17,773 bases of DNA from JAIVGV01 sp035295985 (GCA_035295985.1 DATHBT010000205.1:1-17773); one strand, 5' to 3'. Shown: positions 1 to 6,555, counted from the first letter of the stretch. A program made the numbers and translations. The notes: a model not told the origin generated them from the letters alone.

Positions 1-42
1 GCGGCGCGCCCTCCGGCACACAGAACTGGGCAGGCGCGCCGC
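1..42. repeat. GC-rich inverted repeat at the window edge
   Basis: Bases 1-10 and 33-42 are perfect 10-bp inverted copies (GCGGCGCGCC and its complement) around a 22-base loop. The left arm starts at the first base of the window, so the stem may extend further. It lies about 50 bases upstream of the M48 protease start. It could be a leader hairpin of that gene or the terminator of an unseen upstream gene; no T-tract follows. The same 10-base word occurs in the hairpin at 16229-16272. Confidence 0.45.
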
Positions 43-92
43 TCGTCGCTTTTCACGAGACTTTCGAGGCGGAGTGATATCGGAGGGTGATG

Positions 93-1544
93 ATGACGAA
101 ACTTAACAGCAGACGTGACGGCGGCGCGCGCGGCCTGGCCGCGACCTTCATGGCGCTCGTGCTTTTGGCGATGCCGGCGGCGGCGCTCGCGCAGGGCACG
201 CGCATCGAGATGCCGAGCAACCGCTACGACATACGCGAGGACGTGCAGGCCGGGCAGCAGGCATCGGTCGAGGTCGAGCGGCAGTTGCCGATCCTCCGCG
301 ACCAGGAGATCGAGGGCTACGTCAACTCGCTCGGCCAGCGGCTGGTCTCTTCGATCCCACAGCAGTTCCAGCACCCGCAGTTCCGTTACCACTTCCGGGT
401 GGTGAACGCGCGCGACCTGAACGCCTTCGCGCTGCCGGGCGGGCCGATGTACATCAACCGCGGCATGATCGAGGCGGCGCGCAGCGAGGGCGAGCTGGCC
501 GGCGTGATGTCGCACGAAATCTCGCACATCGCCCTGCGTCACGCCACAGCCCAGGCGACGAAGGGGCAGAAGTACCAGATAGGCTCCATCCTCGGCCAGA
601 TCGCGGGCGCGGTCATCGGCGGAGTGCCGGGCGCGGTCATCGGGCAGGGGTCGCAGGTTATTACGGGCCTCAAGCAGTTGCAGTACAGCCGCGAGTACGA
701 GACGCAGGCCGACATCCTCGGCTCGCAGATCATGGCGCGCGCAGGCTACGACCCGCGCGACCTGGCGAACGTCTTCCGCACGATCCAGTCGCAGTCGGGC
801 GGGCGCGGCGGCCCCGAGTGGATGTCGAGCCACCCCGATCCGGGCAACCGCTACCAGCGCATCAATCAGGAGGCGCAGTTGCTTCGCGTCTCCAACGAGT
901 ACGCCGCGCGCGACTCGCGCGAGTTCCAGCGCATCCAGTCGCGTCTGCGCTCGGGCGGGCGCGCGCCCTCGATGGAGGAGATCGCGCGCGGGCAGGGCGG
1001 CTCCCAGCAGGACACGCGCTACCCGCAACAGGACCCGCGCTACCCCGATCAGGGCGGCACTTACGGCCGCGTGCCGTACCCTTCGGGGCGCTACGTGACG
1101 GTCGGCGACAACCAGACCTTCCGCATGAGCGTGCCCGACAACTGGCGGCAGTTCGGGCAGGGTAACTCGGTGATGTACGTGCCCGAGGGCGGCTACGGCA
1201 ACCAGGGCATCACGCATGGCGTCATCGTCGGCCGCGACCGCGAGCAGTACACGGACTTGAACCGCGCGGCTCAGCAGTACGTCAACGAGTTGTTGCAGGC
1301 CAACTCGTACCTGCGCGCGCAGGGCGGCTTCCGCCGGCAGGCCATCAGCCGGCGCGAGGCGCTGGCGATCACGCTCCTCGGCCGCTCGCCCGTCACGGGC
1401 CGCAACGAGCAGGTGATCGTCTTCGTCACGTCGATGCGCAACGGCGACATCTTCTACGTCAACGCCGTCGCGCCGCAGAACGAGTACCGCAACTACGAGC
1501 GGACGTTCATCGACATCATCAACAGCATCCAGCTCGGCGACTGA
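93..1544 (+). CDS. Secreted M48 family metalloprotease with C-terminal accessory domain
   Basis: A zinc endopeptidase of family M48 (BepA/YfgC-like rather than membrane HtpX-like), probably acting outside the cytoplasm on misfolded envelope proteins. An N-terminal signal peptide ends near residue 34 (AALAQ). The HEISH zinc motif starts at residue 141, and the third ligand Glu203 sits in the typical SRxxExxAD context. A Gln/Pro/Tyr-rich linker with a repeated (D)xRYPxQ pattern follows at about residues 305-325. After it comes a beta-rich domain of about 150 residues (starting FRMSVPDNWRQ) that looks like a PsbP/Mog1-type fold; that assignment is inference. GTG 87, ATG 90 and ATG 93 are all in frame. 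ATG 93 is chosen because GGAGG at 82-86 then lies 6 bases upstream. The gene stands alone and ends at a strong terminator. The M48 call is firm, but the substrate is unknown. Confidence 0.93.
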   Translation: MTKLNSRRDGGARGLAATFMALVLLAMPAAALAQGTRIEMPSNRYDIREDVQAGQQASVEVERQLPILRDQEIEGYVNSLGQRLVSSIPQQFQHPQFRYHFRVVNARDLNAFALPGGPMYINRGMIEAARSEGELAGVMSHEISHIALRHATAQATKGQKYQIGSILGQIAGAVIGGVPGAVIGQGSQVITGLKQLQYSREYETQADILGSQIMARAGYDPRDLANVFRTIQSQSGGRGGPEWMSSHPDPGNRYQRINQEAQLLRVSNEYAARDSREFQRIQSRLRSGGRAPSMEEIARGQGGSQQDTRYPQQDPRYPDQGGTYGRVPYPSGRYVTVGDNQTFRMSVPDNWRQFGQGNSVMYVPEGGYGNQGITHGVIVGRDREQYTDLNRAAQQYVNELLQANSYLRAQGGFRRQAISRREALAITLLGRSPVTGRNEQVIVFVTSMRNGDIFYVNAVAPQNEYRNYERTFIDIINSIQLGD

Positions 1545-1583
1545 CGCGCGCGCTGCGGCTGACAAGGACGCCCGACGGGCGGC

Positions 1584-1637
1584 GACGAAAAAGGGCGGGA
1601 GCTGGTTCAACCGAACCGGCTCCCGCCCTTTTTCGTC
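1584..1637. terminator. Strong bidirectional rho-independent terminator
   Basis: Bases 1584-1602 and 1619-1637 form a perfect 19-bp stem around a 16-base loop. The GC core is flanked by an A5 tract on the left and a T5 tract on the right, so the structure reads as an intrinsic terminator on both strands. It lies 40 bases after the M48 stop and 45 bases from the end of the converging zinc-ribbon gene, so it serves both. Confidence 0.9.
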
Positions 1638-1681
1638 CAGTCCCACCCGCCGCCCGTGCGTTTCCGTGTCTTCCTTCGGAC

Positions 1682-1906
1682 TCAACCGCCCGGCGCGTGC
1701 GACGCGGCGGGCTGCTCCGCGCCGCACTCGGGGCAGAACTTCGGCCCGCCTTCGAGCAGCGCGCCGCAGCCGGCGCATCTGGCAGGGCCGGACTCTGCCT
1801 GCGTCCCGCACTCCGGGCAGAACTTCGCCTCGTGCAGCTTCGCCCCGCACGCCGCGCACAGCGGCGAGAACTGCGAGGTCTCGACGATGTTCACACTGTC
1901 TTCCAT
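1682..1906 (-). CDS. Small double zinc-ribbon protein
   Basis: A 74-residue protein of unknown function made almost entirely of two CxxC-n-CxxC zinc ribbons: Cys17, 20, 30, 33 and Cys44, 47, 58, 61. Both end in the FCPECG form typical of DZANK/zinc-ribbon modules. No catalytic domain, signal peptide or membrane helix is visible. It starts 12 bases after the stop of the larger zinc-ribbon gene on the same strand, so the two are probably co-transcribed. Its double ribbon closely resembles the C-terminal double ribbon of that neighbour, which suggests duplication. A weak GGTGAG lies 3 bases upstream of the ATG. Such ribbons often mediate protein or nucleic-acid contacts; the actual partner cannot be read from the sequence. 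Confidence 0.8.
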   Translation of the reverse strand: MEDSVNIVETSQFSPLCAACGAKLHEAKFCPECGTQAESGPARCAGCGALLEGGPKFCPECGAEQPAASHAPGG

Positions 1907-1918
1907 CAGCTCACCGCG

Positions 1919-2626
1919 CTAAGCAGCGGCCATCTTGCCGCCGCACTCCGGGCAGAACTTCGGACTGCCTTCGGGCTGGTGTCCGCACGCGCCGCACGTC
2001 GGCTTCGCCGGGCGCACGGGCGTCCCGCATTCGGGGCAGAACTTGCCGCGCCCCGCGTCCGCGCCGCACGACGAGCAGTTCGCGACCGCCGAGACGGCCG
2101 CGGGCCGTTGCTGCGTCGAAGGCGTCGGCGCACCGAGCACGGAGCCTGCGCCCATGTCGAGCTTCGAGGCGTAGTCGGTCGCGCGCGCCCGCTCGTGCAA
2201 CTGCTCGCGCGCGGCGTCGGCCTTGGCCTGAGCGTGAGAGGAGGCCAGCTCCTCTTCGTAGTCGGGGGCGCACTCCTCGCACTGGCCCGCCTTCGCGTTC
2301 CAGCAGACTTCGGGGCAGACCCACTTGCCGCAGCGCGAGCACTGGTGGAAGTGCTGCTTGGCCTCTTCGACGGCGCGCTGCAAAGCGGCGTCGTGGGCCT
2401 TGCCGCCCACCTGCCGCTGAATCTCGTAGGCGGAGTCCCCGGCCGAGGAGGCCCAGCCGCCGAACAGCCCGCCGGCCGCGCGCAGGAGCGACCCGGCCGT
2501 GCCGATGGTCGAGGTCTCGAAGGTGGAGAGGTAGCCGTTGCCGCACTTGTCGCAGTGGAACTTGAACTGGTAGCCGCGGTCGGTCGAGAGATCGTCGTAG
2601 TTGCGGACGAACTTGATGAGAGCCAT
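1919..2626 (-). CDS. Multi-zinc-ribbon protein of unknown function
   Basis: A 235-residue protein with 14 cysteines, nearly all in CxxC pairs. Cys25/28 lie near the N-terminus. A central cluster (Cys96, 99, 104, 108, 116, 119) reads as a treble-clef or RING-like metal site. Two C-terminal ribbons follow (Cys184, 187, 197, 200 and Cys211, 214, 225, 228). A Gly/Ala/Leu-rich weakly hydrophobic stretch at about 41-60 could be a membrane-associating helix, and an Ala/Glu-rich, probably helical segment spans about 121-155. GGAGG (complement of 2639-2643) lies 12 bases from the ATG, a long spacing. It is the first gene of a two-gene unit with the 74-residue double-ribbon protein. I do not recognise a named family for the N-terminal half. 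An adaptor or scaffold role is possible but only inference. Confidence 0.82.
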   Translation of the reverse strand: MALIKFVRNYDDLSTDRGYQFKFHCDKCGNGYLSTFETSTIGTAGSLLRAAGGLFGGWASSAGDSAYEIQRQVGGKAHDAALQRAVEEAKQHFHQCSRCGKWVCPEVCWNAKAGQCEECAPDYEEELASSHAQAKADAAREQLHERARATDYASKLDMGAGSVLGAPTPSTQQRPAAVSAVANCSSCGADAGRGKFCPECGTPVRPAKPTCGACGHQPEGSPKFCPECGGKMAAA

Positions 2627-2660
2627 TCGTTCGGTGAACCTCCGGGGTGGATGAAAGGGG

Positions 2661-2682
2661 CGGCGGGCGGGGACGCCCGCCG
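2661..2682 (-). promoter_or_regulatory. Leader hairpin of the zinc-ribbon operon
   Basis: Bases 2661-2669 and 2674-2682 pair perfectly (9 bp) around a 4-base loop. On the minus strand the stem begins about 8 bases after the predicted -10 box, at or near the expected transcript 5' end. It may protect the 5' end. It carries no T-tract, so it is not a typical terminator. Confidence 0.45.
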
Positions 2683-2689
2683 GCGCGCT

Positions 2690-2719
2690 ATCTTACAAAA
2701 CTGCCCGGCCGGTTGTCAT
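2690..2719 (-). promoter_or_regulatory. Candidate sigma-70-type promoter for the zinc-ribbon operon
   Basis: On the minus strand ATGACA (complement of 2714-2719, 5 of 6 to TTGACA) is followed by an 18-base spacer and TAAGAT (complement of 2690-2695, 4 of 6 to TATAAT). It lies about 64 bases upstream of the start codon at 2626. No experimental start is known. Confidence 0.45.
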
Positions 2720-2760
2720 CGACTTTGAAGATCGGATCAAAGCTCGACGTGGGTAAACAC

Positions 2761-2829
2761 GCAGGGGCGGGGCCTGCCCCTGCCCGCCCGCTTTCGTTGC
2801 CGGGGGGCAGGGGCAAGCCCTGCCCCTAC
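2761..2829. repeat. Inverted pair of REP-like palindromes
   Basis: Two related 25-base units face each other: 2761-2785 on the plus strand and 2805-2829 on the minus strand. They match at 22 of 25 positions and are separated by 19 bases. Each unit is itself a GC-rich imperfect palindrome (GGGGCAGGGC-type halves). The arrangement resembles a REP doublet (REPIN). It starts 15 bases beyond the mazG stop and lies upstream of the zinc-ribbon promoter, so it may also help end mazG transcription. No REP-associated transposase is in the window. Confidence 0.65.
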
Positions 2830-2844
2830 AAAAAACTTCCCGCC

Positions 2845-3762
2845 TCAATCGCCGGCCTTCGCCTGCTGCCAGAGTTCTTCCATCTCGTCGAGGGACGCGG
2901 CGTCGAGCGTGCGGCCTCGATCCTTGAGGCCGCGCTCGATGTGGCGGAAGCGGCGGCGGAACTTGCGGTTCGTCAGCTTCAACGCCGCCTCCGGCTCGAC
3001 GCCGAGGTGGCGCGCGATGTTGGTGACGGCGAAGAGGAGATCGCCCACCTCTTCGCGCACTCGCCCGTGCTCTGCCTCTTCGTCCGACGCCGGCCGCGAA
3101 GGCGCTTCGCGCGCGCGCTGCTCGCTCGCGGGGCTGCCCGGCTCTGAACTCGGATCGCCCGCGCGCTGCCTGTCGTCGCGCGCCCTGATCGCGTCTTTGA
3201 GTTCGTCGATCTCCTCGTGCAGTTTGTCGAAGATGTCTTCGACGCGCTGCCAGTCGAAGCCGACGCGGGCGGCCTTCGTCGTCAACTGGTGCGCCTCCAT
3301 CAGCGCGGGCGTCTTCGGGGAGACGCCGTCGAGGAGCGACTCGTCCGCCTTCTCATCCGATTTGCCTGCGGCGCGCTTCTCGGCGGCCTTTATCACCTCC
3401 CAGTTGCGCAGCACCTCGGCGGTGTCGGCGGCCTGCTCCGTGCCGAAGACGTGCGGGTGGCGGCGCACCATCTTCGAGTGGATGGCGTCAACCACTTCCC
3501 CTATCGTGAACTCGCCGCGCTCGGCCGCCACCTGCGCGTAGAAGATGATCTGGAAGAGCAGGTCGCCCAGCTCCGCGCGCAGCTCGGCGGGCCTTCCTTC
3601 GCGCGCCGCCTCGACCGCCTCGAAGGCTTCGTAGGCTTCTTCCAGCAGCATCGGCGCGAGCGTGGCGTAGGTCTGCTCGCGATCCCAGGGGCAGCCCGAC
3701 GGCGAGCGCAGGCGCGCCATCAGCGCCACCAGATCGTCGAAAGTGGCAGGCGTCTCTCTCAA
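2845..3762 (-). CDS. mazG: Nucleoside triphosphate pyrophosphohydrolase MazG
   Basis: MazG hydrolyses NTPs and dNTPs to monophosphates and pyrophosphate, clearing damaged or surplus nucleotides in the cytoplasm. Both all-alpha MazG domains are present. In the first, CPWDREQT (24-31) is followed by Glu41, Glu42, Glu45 and by Glu64/Asp67 of ELGD. In the second, ARVGFDW (165-171) is followed by Glu183, Glu184, Glu187 and by Glu237, Glu238, Asp241 of EEVGD. At 305 residues it is longer than E. coli MazG (263). The excess is a Ser/Pro/Glu/Arg-rich insert at about 196-229, between the two metal-binding helices of domain 2. The start is TTG: an in-frame TGA lies three codons upstream, the next Met is at residue 15 beyond conserved sequence, and GAGGGG sits 8 bases before the TTG. 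Confidence 0.93.
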   Translation of the reverse strand: MRETPATFDDLVALMARLRSPSGCPWDREQTYATLAPMLLEEAYEAFEAVEAAREGRPAELRAELGDLLFQIIFYAQVAAERGEFTIGEVVDAIHSKMVRRHPHVFGTEQAADTAEVLRNWEVIKAAEKRAAGKSDEKADESLLDGVSPKTPALMEAHQLTTKAARVGFDWQRVEDIFDKLHEEIDELKDAIRARDDRQRAGDPSSEPGSPASEQRAREAPSRPASDEEAEHGRVREEVGDLLFAVTNIARHLGVEPEAALKLTNRKFRRRFRHIERGLKDRGRTLDAASLDEMEELWQQAKAGD

Positions 3763-3796
3763 AGTCCGTCACCCCTCATTCTTTGAAGTCGCGGCC

Positions 3797-3825
3797 ATTA
3801 TGACAGAAAGGAAAGGAACGATGAA
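3797..3825 (-). promoter_or_regulatory. Candidate extended -10 promoter for mazG
   Basis: On the minus strand CATAAT (complement of 3797-3802) is preceded directly by TGT, giving an extended -10. TTCATC (complement of 3820-3825) lies 17 bases further up as a weak -35. The predicted transcript would start near 3790, about 28 bases before the TTG start of mazG. Confidence 0.5.
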
Positions 3826-3926
3826 CGCGGGACTATGAGCGATGAGCCGGACGCAGGATACAGTGCGTTCAGGCGGCTCGTCACCCGGCGGTGCGGAAGG
3901 TGGCGACCCGCGTTTGTTGGCATTTC

Positions 3927-3956
3927 TTGCGGGGCCGTCGAGGTCGGTGCTACCAT
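3927..3956 (+). promoter_or_regulatory. Candidate promoter for the DUF1844 gene
   Basis: TTGCGG (3927-3932), an 18-base spacer and TACCAT (3951-3956) fit a loose sigma-70 pattern about 80 bases upstream of the ATG at 4036. The match is modest. The rest of 3826-4035 shows no gene I can support. Confidence 0.35.
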
Positions 3957-4035
3957 CGAAGGCGAAATCAGACACCACTTTCAGACGGTGGCGCGGCCCG
4001 GAGTCGCCGGCCCGCCGCGCCGGAGTCCGACGAAA

Positions 4036-4587
4036 ATGAGCGAAGAGAAGCCCACTTTTAAAGTCACAGACCGCAGGCTGTTCAACCCCGACGGGACGCC
4101 GCGCGAGGGCGTCGAGCGCGCGGAAGAGGCCCCGCCCGCGCCGCCCGCCGCCGAGCCGACGCATCAGCAGGGCGCGGCCGACGCGGGCGAGCAGCAGGCG
4201 AAGGCCGAGGGCGGGCCGGAGGCGGGCGCGGCGGGCGGCTCGCGCGAACGCGGGGAAGAGTCCGCGGAGAAGACTTCGCAGGAGCTTCTGATGCTCGTCG
4301 AGTTCGTCGCCTCGTTCGCGGCCGATGCGATGGGGATGGTGGCGCACCCCGGCGCGCCCGCGCAGGAGGAGGTCAACCTGCCGCTCGCGCGCCAGTGCAT
4401 CGACATGCTCGGCGCGCTGCGCCAGAAGACGAGCGGCCGGCTCTCCGCCGAAGAGCAGCGCTTCCTCGACACGATCCTCTCGCAACTGCGTATGCAGTAC
4501 GTCTCGCTCACCAGCGCCCCGCGCGGCCCGCAACAGCCGTCGCCCCGCGGCGGCTTCTCCGGCAGCGACATCACGGGCGGGAGGTAG
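4036..4587 (+). CDS. DUF1844 domain-containing protein
   Basis: A 183-residue cytoplasmic protein of unknown function. The N-terminus carries the short conserved motif KVTDRRLFNPDG (9-20), usual for this family. An Ala/Pro/Glu/Gln-rich disordered linker spans about 25-80. The DUF1844 helical domain covers about 83-158 (ELLMLVEFVASFAADAMG, then NLPLARQCIDML and a further helix ending LRMQYVSL). The open frame extends upstream to 3835, but that part lacks family similarity. ATG 4036 is chosen because the conserved N-terminal motif follows it and CGGAG lies 10 bases upstream. The next gene follows on the same strand after a gap almost filled by a hairpin element. No enzymatic residues can be named. 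Confidence 0.88.
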   Translation: MSEEKPTFKVTDRRLFNPDGTPREGVERAEEAPPAPPAAEPTHQQGAADAGEQQAKAEGGPEAGAAGGSRERGEESAEKTSQELLMLVEFVASFAADAMGMVAHPGAPAQEEVNLPLARQCIDMLGALRQKTSGRLSAEEQRFLDTILSQLRMQYVSLTSAPRGPQQPSPRGGFSGSDITGGR

Positions 4588-4590
4588 CCG

Positions 4591-4715
4591 GTAGCTGTTA
4601 GCTATTAGCTGTTAGCTTTTAGCCAAACCAAAGACGGCAACTGTGGCAACGGCTGAGACTAACTGCTGACGGTTTCTGATTGGCTAACAGCTAACAGCTA
4701 ATAGCTAACAGCTAC
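4591..4715. repeat. Long hairpin element of NTTAGCT heptamers
   Basis: Arms 4591-4628 and 4678-4715 are inverted copies matching at 36 of 38 positions; the outer 26 are perfect. Each arm is a tandem run of about five 7-base words of the form NTTAGCT. A 49-base loop separates them, and AAACC/GGTTT at its ends extends the pairing. The element occupies 125 of the 130 bases between the DUF1844 stop and the next ATG, ending 2 bases before that start. AT content is clearly higher than in the flanking genes. Confidence 0.85.
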
Positions 4716-4717
4716 TC

Positions 4718-5482
4718 ATGAAGATCACCCTGCTCGGCACGGGCACTTCGACGGGCGTGCCGTCAATCGGCTGCGACTGCGAAACCTGCACCTCGGACGA
4801 CCCGCGCGACAAGCGCCTGCGCGTCTCCGTCCTCGTCGAGCACGAGGGGCACACGATCCTCGTTGACACCTCTTCGGACTTCCGCCAGCAGGCGCTGCGC
4901 GTGGGCCTGCGCCGCCTCGACGCCGTCCTCATCACGCACTGCCACGCCGACCACATCTTCGGCCTCGACGACATACGCCCCCTGAACTTCCGCCACGGCG
5001 CGCTCGGCGTCTATGCCAACGAGCGCGCCTGGGAAGACATCCGGCGCATCTTCCAGTACGTCTTCGAGCCGACCTACTTCGGCGGCGGCCTCCCGCAGGT
5101 CGTCGCGCACACCGTCCTCGACGGCGCGCCCTTCTGCCTCGCGCCCGGCCTGGAAGTCACGCCGCTCGAAGTGATCCACGGCCGCCTGCCCGTCGTCGCC
5201 TACCGCTTCAACGACTTCGCCTACGCGACCGACCTCAGCGAGATTCCGCCCGCGACGCTGGAGGCCCTGCGCGGCCTCGACACGCTCGTCATAGACTGCC
5301 TGCGCCTCGCCGCGCACCCGACGCACCTCAACCTAGAGCGCGCGCTTCGCTACGTCGAAGAGTTGCGCCCGCGCCGCACCTACCTGACCCACATCGCGCA
5401 CGACATCAAACACGCGCGCGACTCAAAGCTTCTGCCGCGCGGCGTAGAATTCGGGTATGACGGGTTGGAGATAGAAATCTAG
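4718..5482 (+). CDS. Metallo-beta-lactamase-fold hydrolase, PhnP-like
   Basis: A 254-residue metal-dependent hydrolase of the PhnP-type phosphodiesterase branch. HCHADH (74-79) is the canonical dinuclear metal motif. His154 and Asp172 (ATDLS) fit the remaining metal ligands, and THIAHD (224-229) gives the C-terminal His. The N-terminus GTGTSTGVPSIGC with Cys19, Cys21 and Cys24 resembles the structural zinc site of PhnP, and the length equals that of E. coli PhnP (252). PhnP cleaves ribosyl cyclic phosphate in phosphonate breakdown, but no phn genes are nearby, so the substrate here is open. No Shine-Dalgarno sequence precedes the ATG: the hairpin element ends 2 bases upstream. The stop codon overlaps the start of the next hairpin element by one base. 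Confidence 0.88.
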   Translation: MKITLLGTGTSTGVPSIGCDCETCTSDDPRDKRLRVSVLVEHEGHTILVDTSSDFRQQALRVGLRRLDAVLITHCHADHIFGLDDIRPLNFRHGALGVYANERAWEDIRRIFQYVFEPTYFGGGLPQVVAHTVLDGAPFCLAPGLEVTPLEVIHGRLPVVAYRFNDFAYATDLSEIPPATLEALRGLDTLVIDCLRLAAHPTHLNLERALRYVEELRPRRTYLTHIAHDIKHARDSKLLPRGVEFGYDGLEIEI

Positions 5483-5595
5483 TCAGTTGTCCGTGGTCAG
5501 TTGTCCGTTGCATGTGCTTAATCGACGCTCTCCTAAAAATGAACCCATCGAGTTACGGCAGACGGACGACGGACAACTGACCACGGACAACGGAC
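5482..5595. repeat. Long hairpin element of GTCMGTK heptamers
   Basis: Arms 5482-5510 and 5567-5595 are inverted copies matching at 27 of 29 positions, with 22 perfect in the core. Each arm is a tandem run of 7-base words of the form GTC(A/C)GT(T/G). The loop is 56 bases. The element begins on the last base of the hydrolase stop codon and ends 6 bases before the ribF ATG, so it makes up virtually the entire gap. The word differs from that of the element at 4591, but the design is the same. Confidence 0.83.
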
Positions 5596-5601
5596 AGCCC
5601 T

Positions 5602-6555
5602 ATGCGTCTTTTCCACGGCACGGACAACGCGGAGATCGCGCGGCCGACGGTGCTCACGCTCGGCGTCTTCGATGGCCTGCACCTCGGCCACCAGTTGATC
5701 GTGACAACCGTGGTCGCGCGCGCGCGCGCGGTCGGCGCCGTGCCGACCGTCATCACTTTCGACCCGCACCCGCGCGCCGTGCTCCACCCGGAGTCGGCGC
5801 CGCCGCTCCTGCAAACTTTCGATCAGAAGATCGAGGCGCTGGGCGTGCTCGGCGTCGAGCAGACGATAGTCGTGCGCTTCACGGAGGGGTTCGCGCGCGT
5901 GCGGGCCGAGGAGTTTTTGCGCGACGTGGTGCGCGAGCGGCTTCAGGCGAGGGAAGTCTATCTCGGGCGCGGCTTCGCCTTCGGCTACAGGCGGGAGGGC
6001 GACATCACTCTGCTGCGGCGCGTGAGCGAGCGGCTGGACTTCCGCGCCGACGAGGTGCCGGAGGTGCGCCTGCGCGGGCAGCGGATCAGTTCCAGCAAGA
6101 TTCGCGAGCTGCTCTCTCAGGGCCGCGTCAACCTCGCGCGCAGGATGCTGGGGCGGCCTTACGGCGTGGAGGGCCAGGTCGTGCGCGGGGCCGAGCGCGG
6201 GCGCACGCTGGGCTTCCCGACCGCCAACCTGCGCCCCGAAAACCGCGTCATCCCGCGCGGCGGCGTCTACGTGACGGCCACGCTCATCGAGGGTCGCTGG
6301 CGGCGCAGCGTGACGAACGTCGGCACGCGCCCGACCTTCGAGCGCGACGCCGAGCCTTCGGTCGAGACCTACGTGATGGACTGGACGGGCGACCTCTACG
6401 GCGACGTGGTGCGCACGCGCTTCCTCCACCGCCTGCGCGACGAGCGCAAGTTCGCCTCGCTGGACGAACTGAAACGTCAGATCAGCCGCGACGCAAGCCG
6501 CGCCGCGCGCTACTTCGAGCGCGCCGGAGTGCGCCGCTCGCTGGCGGTGGTTTAG
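5602..6555 (+). CDS. ribF: Bifunctional riboflavin kinase / FAD synthetase RibF
   Basis: Converts riboflavin to FMN and then to FAD in the cytoplasm. The N-terminal adenylyltransferase domain shows GVFDGLHLGH (21-30, the HxGH-type nucleotide site) and SSSKIR (163-168). The C-terminal riboflavin kinase domain shows GFPTAN (204-209) and the catalytic-type Glu255 in VETYVMD. The length (317) is normal. ATG 5602 is chosen because the family N-terminus LTLGVFDG follows shortly. No Shine-Dalgarno sequence is visible, as the upstream hairpin element ends 6 bases before the start. No FMN riboswitch is recognisable. The gene is probably cotranscribed with the hydrolase unless the intervening hairpin blocks read-through. 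Confidence 0.96.
   Translation: MRLFHGTDNAEIARPTVLTLGVFDGLHLGHQLIVTTVVARARAVGAVPTVITFDPHPRAVLHPESAPPLLQTFDQKIEALGVLGVEQTIVVRFTEGFARVRAEEFLRDVVRERLQAREVYLGRGFAFGYRREGDITLLRRVSERLDFRADEVPEVRLRGQRISSSKIRELLSQGRVNLARRMLGRPYGVEGQVVRGAERGRTLGFPTANLRPENRVIPRGGVYVTATLIEGRWRRSVTNVGTRPTFERDAEPSVETYVMDWTGDLYGDVVRTRFLHRLRDERKFASLDELKRQISRDASRAARYFERAGVRRSLAVV

Noticed and set aside
1666..2728. Plus-strand open frames across the zinc-ribbon genes
   Set aside because: Arg/Pro-rich shadows. The minus strand gives ordered CxxC ribbons in two genes.
3835..4035. Upstream extension of the DUF1844 frame from ATG 3835
   Set aside because: The extra 67 residues lack family similarity and a candidate promoter lies within them. 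The conserved N-terminus begins at 4036.
4591..4715. Possible CRISPR array because of short repeated words
   Set aside because: The repeats are 7-base words without unique spacers and form one inverted pair. No cas genes are present.
5483..5601. FMN riboswitch upstream of ribF
   Set aside because: The gap is occupied by the heptamer hairpin, and no RFN-like multi-stem pattern can be found.
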